Part shown: in pieces, positions 18,801 through 26,259 of the stretch
Numbering within the stretch: position 1 is the stretch's first letter
Layout: each line of letters begins with the position of its first letter
Source: Lachnospiraceae bacterium
GTDB taxonomy: Bacteria > Bacillota > Clostridia > Lachnospirales > Lachnospiraceae
Assembly: GCA_910575155.1 (NCBI GenBank)
Contig: CAJTDX010000010.1
Coordinates: 58,008-122,007 of the forward strand
Direction of reading: 5' to 3'
Length of the DNA: 64,000 bases
Notes under the pieces: generated by a model
The model's database searches: none
Told to the model about the DNA's origin: nothing
Seen by the model: only the letters and a program-made list of their open reading frames with translations
Translations under genes and position numbers: made by a program

Positions 18801-19130
18801 ATTAATCTGATCAAAGTATTCCAGGGCAATATGTGTATACACTGCCGGGATCTGATCGGCGGGCCTTGCGTATATTCCTGCGCTTGCATCCACCAGACAG
18901 CGGGTATAGGAAACCAGGTTTCGCTTTCCAACGCCTGGATTATATCCGCTGGTGGCCCTGTTAAACTGCGTGTCGCCTGTATAAGCATACTTAACGGCGT
19001 CCAATATGGTTGACTTTCCGCATTCATTTTCACCAGAAATCAATGTCAGGTTCTCAGAAACAGGGATTGTCAGATTATTGAATCCATACCAGTTTACCAA
19101 ATGTATATTGCGCAAAACAGTTTTATCCAT
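15816..19130 (-). CDS. jetC: JetC/MukB-like SMC ATPase of a Wadjet/Mks condensin
   Basis: About 1104 residues. Walker A GENECGKST (33-41), long coiled coils, a central hinge-like globular part (roughly 480-640), a second coiled coil, an SGAGTQ signature-like motif (about 1006) and Walker B LIFIDEPFE (about 1035). These are features of MukB/JetC proteins, which extrude DNA loops. I start at the ATG at 19130, which has GAGG upstream and overlaps the jetB stop by 8 bases; a GTG 12 bases earlier is less likely. In Wadjet the complex detects small circular DNA for cleavage by JetD, but no jetD follows here. Confidence 0.85.
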   Translation of the reverse strand: MDKTVLRNIHLVNWYGFNNLTIPVSENLTLISGENECGKSTILDAVKYAYTGDTQFNRATSGYNPGVGKRNLVSYTRCLVDASAGIYARPADQIPAVYTHIALEYFDQINENPFVLGVIIETAVTDVRGTYWYAMDATAMEDISFVYEEDSIKKPYDASGFQKKYGVQMKTKKEGIALFMQMTGLKLPYQEVPKYQRKLRNIMAYNPAAKIQEFIKESVLEEHNVNFDKLKEAKKNIEQINSNLEQIHQELQDLDSILADYNEHDKKALQLKTDDIKMKYKELLQCQREIGLAEEFIKKSVVTCETLEKTIREQNQEINKLEQYYSEARRALSDLDVSKTIMASKQLIDSYQEQLMKLNAEKEKLEIFQEKMQEAAAWLQELGAVAPTDHMVGSLTSKRLEAGEKQRCIDLLKAEMQKCRDKLMENRILLKQKLELIESQCIEQSRMIENCNKNRADYSGVQEQLELIKEINREFKKQGIQEEAHMACEYVVKLKDENWRTAIEAFLGVHRYAVLVPGETFDLANAVFDRSKHRYVELVNTKRLMAKTMDCAEDSVFHYLQIQNETAANYFKFWLGRIHAAAIEDVPDYDNAMSMEGKLSRNMAVTYINTGKIKSYCLGSQAIELNKKEAERKLRELEVQEKEILFEQKLLQEKSDDLQTALEYFKEFHLNAHKEAAKVSADFNEENERYKKLLDAQKNNADFMALNERVSELGKQLDAKRNEREEHIKQKTILETSITEKEKSLKDFRAKEAVKQAELEEERTTGNSVVEQAIKEYDGYLCGDNPGGGVMVHESKKRMDHRVRELEGNINGKQQAYNNRKQEGDKLPIGLEHEAAYQSRRGRIWIDDLQGIQQKLKEQTITYERIFKREFVLNIYETAKEARNDISDINKELRKLQFSTKYQFEVKMLSDNSDYAKILRYAEYLQETNNMLEEQLTLTRLMGYEDDEVETREREIRDIINKIVDHNDLAEIKRFADYRNYMSYEIIINNAQVKDGKLSKQVGYNSGAGTQIPYTLILSAALSMLYNVRVNSVRLIFIDEPFEKMSDHNIKLMLDFFKNQNFQVIFCAPPNKLESIGNECGVVIPVLKINNAKMLIGTVKFHEQ

Positions 19131-19761
19131 CCATATCCTCACTTTCTAAAAATTCATCCTGCTCCGTCTCCAAAGTTTCCCCTCCGGGGGCATATTCCAT
19201 CATAACCTGTTTTAATTGTTCTATATCCATACAAAACTGCAGTGAAGCATACAGACGGACGTTTCCTTCTTCTGTTAATAGATCGTCTCCATAATCGATC
19301 AGGCTGAATTTCTTAAATATCCGGTAAGAATCCTTAAATTCTGCCGGCTTCATATTGATCTGGTAAATGCTGCATTTATCCATAATATCGCCTACGGTTA
19401 TATGTACCGGATCTGCATACCCCATGCGTTCCAGATACAACAGCCACAGCACCATTAATAATTTCACCTGTTTTGTATCGAAACGGTATAAATTTATCCT
19501 CTTTAAGCCTACTGTTTCAGCATCCTCATCCGCCTGCTGCAGCATGGCTACTTTCATACGTTCATCGACCACAACTTTATACCCAATCGCCGCCAGATAC
19601 ATATTGACGTCAAACTGATTTGATTCGGATGAAATAAATTCATATAGTTTTTCATCTTTATCCGCTACAATAAATGTTGCGTCCAGCATTTTACGGATAC
19701 ATCTTTTAAAAAGATATGCGTCTTCTTCATTCATCGTTTTCATAAAATTGAAATCATCCAT
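19123..19761 (-). CDS. jetB: JetB/MukE-like condensin subunit
   Basis: 212 residues with winged-helix-like composition and an acidic C-terminus. VDERMKVAMLQQADEDAETV and YRFDTKQVKLLMVLWLLYLE match the MukE/JetB position, between the kleisin-like gene and the SMC gene. The end overlaps jetC and the start is 13 bases after jetA, so the three form a tight operon. MukE/JetB bridges the kleisin and ATPase heads. Family membership rests mainly on operon order and size. Confidence 0.78.
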   Translation of the reverse strand: MDDFNFMKTMNEEDAYLFKRCIRKMLDATFIVADKDEKLYEFISSESNQFDVNMYLAAIGYKVVVDERMKVAMLQQADEDAETVGLKRINLYRFDTKQVKLLMVLWLLYLERMGYADPVHITVGDIMDKCSIYQINMKPAEFKDSYRIFKKFSLIDYGDDLLTEEGNVRLYASLQFCMDIEQLKQVMMEYAPGGETLETEQDEFLESEDMDG

Positions 19762-19774
19762 AAACAGTCCCCTT

Positions 19775-21205
19775 CTATTTCCTGCTAACTGTCACATTCG
19801 TAATCTCTGCAATCTCTGTTTTTACAGTCTCTTCTGACAACTTTATATGATATGGAAATTCCTCATTTTCCGTATAAAGCATTGCCGCTGCAAACATCAG
19901 AATCTCTTCTTTCGTCCCTGCTCCGAAGTCCATAAGACTCATTTCATTTTTGCCTTCCAGATGCGCGTCAAAAAAAGCGCTTACCCTGTCAACGGAATAT
20001 CTGTTTGGAACACTGTGAAACAACTTTTCTGTCTGCAGCCTTATTTCCTCTTCCGATAATTCCACTGGCTCCAGCGCAATATTCCCGCCTTCATTCTTCA
20101 TGCGTTTCTTCTTTTCAAAAGACTTATATCCAATATATTTTTGACTGATGATACGCGTGCAGTCTGCAGCCTGTTCCATTACGGCATTCTCTTTTTCTTC
20201 TGACATTTTTGATACTGCGTACAAAAAATCGTTAATTACCGCCTCCATTCTGACGCCGTTGCTCACCATCAGCATAATTCTTGTGTTTGCAAGATTGTAA
20301 TAAGTATTAATACGGCTGTCAATCAGCTCCATATTCGCCTCATATTCCGTACTCAAAAAATACTGGAGTTCCGCAAGGTATCGTTCCACGCGTTCTTCAG
20401 CTTCTGTATCATTTAACTGCAGTTTCTGCGAACATTCCTTTATCATCTTTTTACGTAGTTCTTCCTGTCTGAGAATTCTCAATTTTCCTCTTATAAACGA
20501 GAGCTGCGCAGGAATCAGGCCATTATTTTTCACAAAAAAATATTCACTGAAAAAACGTTCCAGCATTGCGTCTTTCATTATGAACTGTCCAAAACTGTTC
20601 ATATCCTGAAACACTACTACCGCTTTCATAATATTAGAAATACTGTCTTTTAAATCTACAAGTTCATTTTTTAATTCCGTTTCATTATCAATCAGCGGCA
20701 CAAGTATATTGGCGTACGGCCGCTCTCTGCGCACAGAGTCTTCCTCAAATGCAGATTTCATAATTTCATACATAGAAAAAATCCGGTTCGACATCATACC
20801 TTCGCCCGTCTTTTCTGTCATTTTCCTTAAAAAATCCATGAATCTTCTGCAGTCAATCGAAATATTAACAACATACTCGCCATTTCTTCCCATTTCATGC
20901 GGCAGCAGCCAGCCGCACTCGCGAAACAGAGACAGAATTTCCCCGGTCTGCAATTCAGCCCCATTCTCATTCGCTCTTATTTCTTCCATGATCTCCGTTT
21001 CCTCTGATGCATGTTTCTTTTTTTCATCTATAGCCGCATTCTTTAAATAAACGGTAATACTGTCTTTTGCATCTGATTCGTACAGCACTGGTAATTCTTT
21101 CGTTTTTTCGATTAGAATCTGAATGCAGTCATAGTAGATCCTTCGGTATTTCAATGTCAAAGGTTTAAAAAAAGCATCATTTTTTATGTAATCAAAAAAA
21201 TTCAC
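19775..21205 (-). CDS. jetA: JetA/MukF-like kleisin subunit
   Basis: 476 residues, soluble and helical. Opens NFFDYIKNDAFFKPLTLKYR and contains a winged-helix-like N-terminal part (ETEIMEEIRANENGAELQTG, RECGWLLPHE), a long helical middle and an acidic C-terminus. This resembles the JetA family of Clostridia (DUF5716 from memory), the kleisin of Wadjet/Mks systems. AAGGTGA abuts the ATG. It is the first gene of jetABC and is separated from the upstream gene by a strong terminator, so the operon has its own promoter. Confidence 0.78.
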   Translation of the reverse strand: MNFFDYIKNDAFFKPLTLKYRRIYYDCIQILIEKTKELPVLYESDAKDSITVYLKNAAIDEKKKHASEETEIMEEIRANENGAELQTGEILSLFRECGWLLPHEMGRNGEYVVNISIDCRRFMDFLRKMTEKTGEGMMSNRIFSMYEIMKSAFEEDSVRRERPYANILVPLIDNETELKNELVDLKDSISNIMKAVVVFQDMNSFGQFIMKDAMLERFFSEYFFVKNNGLIPAQLSFIRGKLRILRQEELRKKMIKECSQKLQLNDTEAEERVERYLAELQYFLSTEYEANMELIDSRINTYYNLANTRIMLMVSNGVRMEAVINDFLYAVSKMSEEKENAVMEQAADCTRIISQKYIGYKSFEKKKRMKNEGGNIALEPVELSEEEIRLQTEKLFHSVPNRYSVDRVSAFFDAHLEGKNEMSLMDFGAGTKEEILMFAAAMLYTENEEFPYHIKLSEETVKTEIAEITNVTVSRK

Positions 21206-21326
21206 CTTCTCACCCCCGCTTTATCTAACAGTGTTTTTCTATGATCTCTTTCTTGATCTCAATATTGTGATTTATGTTCCGCTCATTTCCAGGATTCAGT
21301 TTTACAGATCGATCTATAGAATAAAA

Positions 21327-21384
21327 AAGACTGTTGGAGACAACCTTCGTACCACAGGTACGAAACACTGTCTGCAACAGTCTT
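21327..21384 (-). terminator. branched terminator after the lysine-rich protein gene
   Basis: Nested inverted repeats: outer AAGACTGTTG / CAACAGTCTT, middle AGACA / TGTCT, inner TTCGTACC / GGTACGAA. The minus strand then runs into TTTTTTATT. It insulates the jet operon. Confidence 0.75.
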
Positions 21385-21401
21385 AGCTATTTCCTGATTA
21401 T

Positions 21402-21872
21402 CTATAAAGAAACACCGCCTGCAAACTTATCATTTATTACATAATAAGCCATGCTTTCTTCCGGTTTGATATATAAGCGAACTGATTTGATAGATGACTC
21501 TCTGTGTCCCTCAGAGATATAATCCTGTTTTGCTTTCTCCATAATATCCCTGGTAGTAATCTCCAAAGCCTGATACTGTACGTAGATCTCCTCTACTTTT
21601 TCTGTTTCTTTCTTCTTAGCTACTGGTTTTTTCGTGACTTTCTTGGATGGAGCTTTCTTTGCAGCCTCTTTCTTGATTTCTTCCGCCTTTACTTCTTTCT
21701 CAGGCTCTGCCGCTTTTACAGTTGCATCCTCAACAGTTGTCTCTTCTTCAGCTGCCTTCACTGCAACTTCGTCTTTCGCTTCCGCCGGCTTTGCCACAGT
21801 TTCATTCTTAACGGCTGCTGGTTTTGTTGAAGTTTCTTTTGCCGGAGCTGTTTTCGTGTCATTCTTTGCCAT
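21402..21872 (-). CDS. DUF6465-like protein with Ala/Lys/Glu-rich tail
   Basis: 156 residues. About the first 95 are low-complexity K/A/E/P/T-rich, similar to histone-H1-like tails. The last 60 form a small folded domain (VEEIYVQYQALEITTRDIME, SVRLYIKPEESMAYYVINDK). Matches a Lachnospiraceae family recorded as DUF6465, as I recall. No known function; the basic stretch with AKKAPSKKVTKKPVAKKK suggests nucleic-acid association (inference). Follows the HPr-like gene by 25 bases on the same strand. Confidence 0.72.
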   Translation of the reverse strand: MAKNDTKTAPAKETSTKPAAVKNETVAKPAEAKDEVAVKAAEEETTVEDATVKAAEPEKEVKAEEIKKEAAKKAPSKKVTKKPVAKKKETEKVEEIYVQYQALEITTRDIMEKAKQDYISEGHRESSIKSVRLYIKPEESMAYYVINDKFAGGVSL

Positions 21873-21897
21873 AATTGGTTTTCCTCCCTAAATCCTT

Positions 21898-22152
21898 TTA
21901 CTGACAGACTAAAAATTTTTCCATTGCCAATAAAGCTTCTTCTTCATCGCTTCCATCAGCCACTATATTTACAGTCATTCCTTTTGACGGATTAAATGCC
22001 ATGATTCCCATAATACTCTTTGCATTGATCTTTGCCTCATTGTTTTCCAGCCTGATTTCGCTGTCAAACTGACATGCGACCTGTACCAATTCTGCAATGG
22101 GATTGCTGTACTCTTTTGTTACATTCGATACAATAATTTTCTTTTCGCTCAT
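21898..22152 (-). CDS. HPr-like protein lacking the phospho-histidine (Crh-like)
   Basis: 84 residues with the HPr fold signature KSIMGIMAF, keeping the serine at the HPr kinase site (Ser46 region), and the closing DEEEALLAMEKFL. The usual GLHARPA active-site loop is replaced by KEYSNPIA: His15 aligns with Tyr and Arg17 with Asn. It therefore should not carry phosphate in the PTS. Bacillus Crh is a precedent for an HPr relative that keeps Ser46 but lacks His15 and acts in catabolite control. A TTGAAA-17-TATATT promoter lies upstream. Confidence 0.85.
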   Translation of the reverse strand: MSEKKIIVSNVTKEYSNPIAELVQVACQFDSEIRLENNEAKINAKSIMGIMAFNPSKGMTVNIVADGSDEEEALLAMEKFLVCQ

Positions 22153-22218
22153 CCTATCTCACTTTCCCAATGTAATACCAGCCTACAAGCTGTTTTTCAT
22201 ATGTCACCTACACTATCA

Positions 22219-22247
22219 AATATACCCCATGTACCCGTCTTTTTCAA
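22219..22247 (-). promoter_or_regulatory. promoter of the HPr-like gene
   Basis: Minus-strand TTGAAA and TATATT are 17 bases apart, about 65 bases upstream of the start codon. Confidence 0.6.
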
Positions 22248-22369
22248 GGGGCTTTATGAAAACTGGTAATTTCCACGAAAGAAATATTTTAATTTTTAAA
22301 AAATTGGACACTTTTCCGTTTCTTTCCCGTATTCACGCCATTTTTCAAGTTAGTATCACCATAGTCTGT

Positions 22370-23542
22370 CTATCTAAGATATGCTTTATCCACCTGAATT
22401 ACTACAAAATAATTATCTCCCATTCTTTTTTTTACCTGCATTTGAATATTCTCAAGGAGCGTATCATCATTGATTGGAAACTCATAAGGCACCACCACAT
22501 CAAAAATCAGATTTGTATGCGTCTGCCCAGTCACCACCCGGAAATCATGCATCGTAATAACGGCATCAATCTCTTTCACCAGCTCCTCTATTATGCCCTT
22601 CAATTTCAAAATATATTCGTCTTCTGTGACCACCGGATCCATATGAATCACTGCGTCGCAGCTCAGATTTTCCCTTAATTCCATTTCCGCATTATCCACC
22701 ACGTCATGCAGCTCTAAAATATTGCCGTCTGCCGGAACTTCCGCATGTAAAGAAATCATCCGCCTGCCCGGGCCATAATCATGCACCAGCAAATCGTGGA
22801 TTCCGCATATTTCCTCATGGGCAAGAACAATATTTTCAATCTGGCGGACAAAGTCTTCCTCCGGCGGCTGGCCCAGAAGCGGATTTAAGGTTTCCCTGGC
22901 CGCGCAGATTCCCGCATAAAAAATAAATAAGCCGACAAGAACTCCGCACCAGCCGTCGATCTGCATTCCCGTATATTTTCCCACCAGGGTTCCGCCCAGC
23001 ACCACCGCAGTGGCGCAGGTATCGCTGAGACTGTCCGTGGCGGTAGCGCGCATTGCCGCAGAATCGAGTTTTTTTCCAATTGTATAATTATAAAACGCCA
23101 TATACATTTTTACCAGAATAGAAACCAGAAGAATGCACAGCGTCAGCAAATTAAATTCCACCGGCTGCGGATGTATGATTTTTTCCACGGAACTTTTCAC
23201 CAGTTCAAATGCCATAATAATAATGGCTCCGGATATGATCAAACCTGTAATATATTCCATTCTCCCATGCCCAAAAGGATGATCCACATCCGGCTTTGCC
23301 CCGGCCATTTTAAATCCCACCAGGGTCACGCAGGAAGATCCGGCGTCTGAGAGATTATTAAAAGCATCTGCCGTAATGGATATGGAACGGCTCATAATTC
23401 CCGCCGCAAATTTTCCCAGAAAAAGCAGAATATTCAAAATAATTCCCACCAGACCACAGAGCATTCCGTATTGCTGGCGTACTTTCGGACTTTTTACTTC
23501 TTCCTTATCCCGTATAAATATATTGATTAATAATGATACCAC
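22370..23542 (-). CDS. cation diffusion facilitator (CDF) metal efflux protein
   Basis: About 390 residues. Six-helix CDF domain with ADAFNNLSD in helix 2 and ATDSLSD in helix 5, then a long cytoplasmic domain with HDLLVHDYGPGR and a further MHDFRVVTG segment. An acidic DxxxD in helix 5, rather than HxxxD, is more typical of Mn/Fe-type than Zn-type CDFs, so manganese export is a reasonable guess. I prefer the GTG at 23542, which has GGGAGG 6 bases upstream, over an in-frame TTG 24 bases earlier. Confidence 0.88.
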   Translation of the reverse strand: MVSLLINIFIRDKEEVKSPKVRQQYGMLCGLVGIILNILLFLGKFAAGIMSRSISITADAFNNLSDAGSSCVTLVGFKMAGAKPDVDHPFGHGRMEYITGLIISGAIIIMAFELVKSSVEKIIHPQPVEFNLLTLCILLVSILVKMYMAFYNYTIGKKLDSAAMRATATDSLSDTCATAVVLGGTLVGKYTGMQIDGWCGVLVGLFIFYAGICAARETLNPLLGQPPEEDFVRQIENIVLAHEEICGIHDLLVHDYGPGRRMISLHAEVPADGNILELHDVVDNAEMELRENLSCDAVIHMDPVVTEDEYILKLKGIIEELVKEIDAVITMHDFRVVTGQTHTNLIFDVVVPYEFPINDDTLLENIQMQVKKRMGDNYFVVIQVDKAYLR

Positions 23543-23639
23543 CTGCAGCCTCCCGATACCAGACAAAAGATTATTAATTATAGGAAATCATACCATATTT
23601 CTTATTTTTTGCAAAGCAAATTATTGTCTGCCCCCATAG

Positions 23640-23797
23640 TGTCTTGTCTCGTTGATAATTAGCCAAACTCACTTGTCTATTTGCCCATCTGCCGTGTTAG
23701 ATTTTCTAGCCGTAGCCACCGCTACGCCGTCGAAAATCCGCCTTGCAGATGAACAAATATCCTGCGCGATTTCATTAAATATCAACGAGACAAGACA
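23640..23797 (-). repeat. dispersed hairpin repeat, copy A
   Basis: Bounded by perfect 18-base inverted repeats (TGTCTTGTCTCGTTGATA and its complement). Inside, on the minus strand, CATCTGCAAGGCGGAT is followed by a GTAGC/GCTAC hairpin and ACGGCAGATG. Copies B (34340-34471) and C (55761-55921) share this core but have unrelated outer arms. Confidence 0.75.
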
Positions 23798-23856
23798 ATA
23801 GTCTCCCACTTTTACCAATATCAAAATTTTTACTATATTATCTCTTAAAAATATGA

Positions 23857-23921
23857 TATAATACCGCTTAGTACAAATCAGGTTCTTTTATGTGAATGAA
23901 AGAACCTGGCGCCAGTTGTAC
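23857..23921 (+). promoter_or_regulatory. extended -10 promoter and structured 5' leader of the purine permease
   Basis: ATGATATAAT is followed by a nested hairpin at the predicted transcript start: outer GTACAA / TTGTAC, inner CAGGTTCTTT / AAAGAACCTG, with an asymmetric GCGCCAG bulge. It is compact and does not show the purine riboswitch conserved loops, so I can only call it a candidate cis-regulatory RNA. Confidence 0.5.
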
Positions 23922-23945
23922 CAAATAAGAAAAGGAGAGTAATTT

Positions 23946-25319
23946 ATGTTAGAAAAAATGTTCAAACTAAAAGACAACAACACGACAGCGCGTATTGAGG
24001 TTGTTGCCGGATTTACCACCTTTATGACCATGGCATATATCCTGGCAGTAAATCCAAACATTCTGGCAGATGCAGGCATGAATCCCAATGCGGTGATGAT
24101 CGCAACGGCGCTTGCTTCATTCGTAGGTACTTTATTGATGGCTCTGCTGGCAAATTATCCGTTTGCCCTGGCTCCAGGAATGGGACTGAATGCATATTTC
24201 GCTTATACCGTTGTTATTAAAATGGGATATACCTGGGAAATTGCATTATTCGCCGTATTTATTGAAGGTATTATCTTTATCGTATTATCGCTCACAAACG
24301 TACGTGAAGCCATCTTCAATGCCATCCCTTCCACGCTGAAGGCTGCCGTAAGCGTAGGCATCGGTCTGTTTATCGCCTTTATCGGCCTGCAGGATGCAAA
24401 GCTGATCGTGGCAAACGAGTCCACCCTGGTAAGCTATCAGACTTTTAAGGGAGAAACTTTCCACTCTGTGGGTATCGGTGCTATTCTGGCGCTGATCGGC
24501 GTACTGATTACCGCTGTTCTTTTGGCAAAACAGGTTAAGGGAGGCATTCTGATCGGCATCCTTGCTACCTGGATTTTAGGTATAATCGCTGAAATTGCGG
24601 GAATCTATGTGCCCAATCCGGACGCCGGCATGTTCTCTGTGATTCCCAGCGGCATTATAAGCCTGGATTTTTCCTCTTTCTCAGAGACGTTCGGAGCCGT
24701 ATTCACAAAAACAGATTTTGGCTCTATTCAAATCGGAGATTTCATAATCATTATGTTTTCCTTCCTGTTTGTGGATTTATTCGATACGCTCGGAACTTTA
24801 ATCGGCGTTTCTTCAAAAGCGGACATGCTGGATAAAGACGGCAAACTTCCCCGCATCAAACCGGCGCTGTTATCAGACGCTGCCGCAACCTGTGTGGGAG
24901 CTGTTTTCGGTACCTCCACCACTACCACTTATGTAGAAAGCGCTTCCGGCGTAACTGCAGGCGGACGTACGGGACTGACTGCCCTTGTTACCTCTGTGTT
25001 ATTCCTGCTGTCGGTGATCTTTTCTCCATTATTTTTAAGTATTCCAAGCTTCGCCATTGCGCCTGCCCTGATTATTGTGGGATTCTATATGATGGGTTCT
25101 GTGGCAAAGATTGATTTCGAAGATATGACCGACGCTGTTCCGGCATTCCTGTGCATCATTGCAATGCCTCTTGCCTACAGTATTTCAGAAGGAATCGCCA
25201 TCGGCGTAATCTCCTGGACGCTTATCAACTTAATTACCGGCAGGGCAAAGGACAAGAAGATCAGCGTTCTCATGTATATACTTACCGTTTTATTTATTGT
25301 AAAATACATCTTCCTATAG
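23946..25319 (+). CDS. NCS2-type hypoxanthine/guanine permease (PbuG/AzgA-like)
   Basis: 457 residues, about 12-13 membrane helices. The start RIEVVAGFTTFMTMAYILAV and the motif FVDLFDTLGTLIGVSSKADM are diagnostic of the AzgA/PbuG branch of NCS2, which imports purine bases by proton symport. The further motif GTSTTTTYVESASGV lies in the substrate region. GGAGAG precedes the ATG. A perfect hairpin terminator follows, so the gene is monocistronic. Regulation may involve the structured leader. Confidence 0.93.
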   Translation: MLEKMFKLKDNNTTARIEVVAGFTTFMTMAYILAVNPNILADAGMNPNAVMIATALASFVGTLLMALLANYPFALAPGMGLNAYFAYTVVIKMGYTWEIALFAVFIEGIIFIVLSLTNVREAIFNAIPSTLKAAVSVGIGLFIAFIGLQDAKLIVANESTLVSYQTFKGETFHSVGIGAILALIGVLITAVLLAKQVKGGILIGILATWILGIIAEIAGIYVPNPDAGMFSVIPSGIISLDFSSFSETFGAVFTKTDFGSIQIGDFIIIMFSFLFVDLFDTLGTLIGVSSKADMLDKDGKLPRIKPALLSDAAATCVGAVFGTSTTTTYVESASGVTAGGRTGLTALVTSVLFLLSVIFSPLFLSIPSFAIAPALIIVGFYMMGSVAKIDFEDMTDAVPAFLCIIAMPLAYSISEGIAIGVISWTLINLITGRAKDKKISVLMYILTVLFIVKYIFL

Positions 25320-25323
25320 GAAC

Positions 25324-25363
25324 AAAGCGTATGATTTTCATTTTATTGACAATCATACGCTTT
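25324..25363. terminator. terminator between purine permease and GNAT gene
   Basis: A 13-bp perfect stem AAAGCGTATGATT / AATCATACGCTTT between convergent genes. Confidence 0.8.
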
Positions 25364-25368
25364 ATATA

Positions 25369-26154
25369 TTACATATAAATTTCATAGGCAGGATAGGCGC
25401 GGTCAAAATGATATCCCAGCTTTTGTGCAAGCGCGGCGGACTGCTTATTTTGCGCATCCCAGCTTGGATACAGTCCCCGCTGCATACATTCCAGTATCAA
25501 TCCTGCCCCGCATACGGAGGCCAGCCCTTTGCGGCGATGTTCTTCCCTGGTTCCGATTTCTATTTCAATTCCTTCCCGATATACGGTATAAGAAGATGCG
25601 CCCGCAACCAGTTCCCCGCTGCGCAGCACAAATACCCCTAAGCCTCTTTTGCAGTACTCCTCGTAATCCGCATATTGAGAAGTAAAATCCCTTGCCCATG
25701 ACTGCTCTCTTGTCTGGCGGAAAATCTCTTCATCTATCAGCTTTAACTGATATTCTTCATCAAGACCTGATACAATCTCCTCAAGCTTTTTTCTGTCGAA
25801 TATGCCCGGCTCCTTTTTGATCGCATACCGTTCTACCCGCTTGCAGCGTTTCTGGTATACCGCTTCAATCTGCCGTGCCCATGCCTCCCCTGTGGCATCC
25901 AGAGGAGGAACCATAATTAAAAATTCACGGCTGCAAGTCCTGACTTCCTCCTCTACAAGCCTGCGGTCTGCGGTTCCTGCAAAGTAACAGAAATCCGCAA
26001 GAATGATTCTGGCTGACTGGGGATGTTCTTCCCGGTCTGCCCATGCCTCTCCCATACAGCCCTGAAGACAGGACCAGATTAAAGATTCTTCCCATCCCTC
26101 AAACAGAGGGGCGATCCTGTCCATCGCAGACGGCGCTAATTTAAAAATACTCAT
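25369..26154 (-). CDS. GNAT family N-acetyltransferase
   Basis: 261 residues. The C-terminal half has a GNAT core: GVFVLRSGELVAGASSYTV, then EIEIGTREEHRRKGLASVCG (the R-K-G-L-A acetyl-CoA loop) and SWDAQNKQSAALAQKLGYHF. The N-terminal half is unlike small GNATs and fits the larger 'GNAT_acetyltran' group that includes the zwittermicin-resistance acetyltransferase. The substrate is unknown. It is convergent with the purine permease. Confidence 0.85.
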   Translation of the reverse strand: MSIFKLAPSAMDRIAPLFEGWEESLIWSCLQGCMGEAWADREEHPQSARIILADFCYFAGTADRRLVEEEVRTCSREFLIMVPPLDATGEAWARQIEAVYQKRCKRVERYAIKKEPGIFDRKKLEEIVSGLDEEYQLKLIDEEIFRQTREQSWARDFTSQYADYEEYCKRGLGVFVLRSGELVAGASSYTVYREGIEIEIGTREEHRRKGLASVCGAGLILECMQRGLYPSWDAQNKQSAALAQKLGYHFDRAYPAYEIYM

Positions 26155-26211
26155 AAATCCTTTCTCCCATCCTTATTACTGCGGCGAATAAACGCCAACG
26201 CTAAAAAAAGA

Positions 26212-26243
26212 CAGCCACCTTCACAATTCAGCGAAAGTGGCTG
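26212..26243 (-). terminator. terminator of the tal-tkt operon
   Basis: Stem CAGCCAC-TTC / GAA-GTGGCTG between the transketolase C-subunit gene and the GNAT gene, followed on the minus strand by CTTTTTTTAG. Confidence 0.75.
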
Positions 26244-26259
26244 GTTTTTAACACGCTGC

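Noticed and set aside
23857..23945. Purine (guanine) riboswitch upstream of the permease
   Set aside because: Only two nested stems are present; the three-way junction and conserved loop sequences of purine aptamers are missing.
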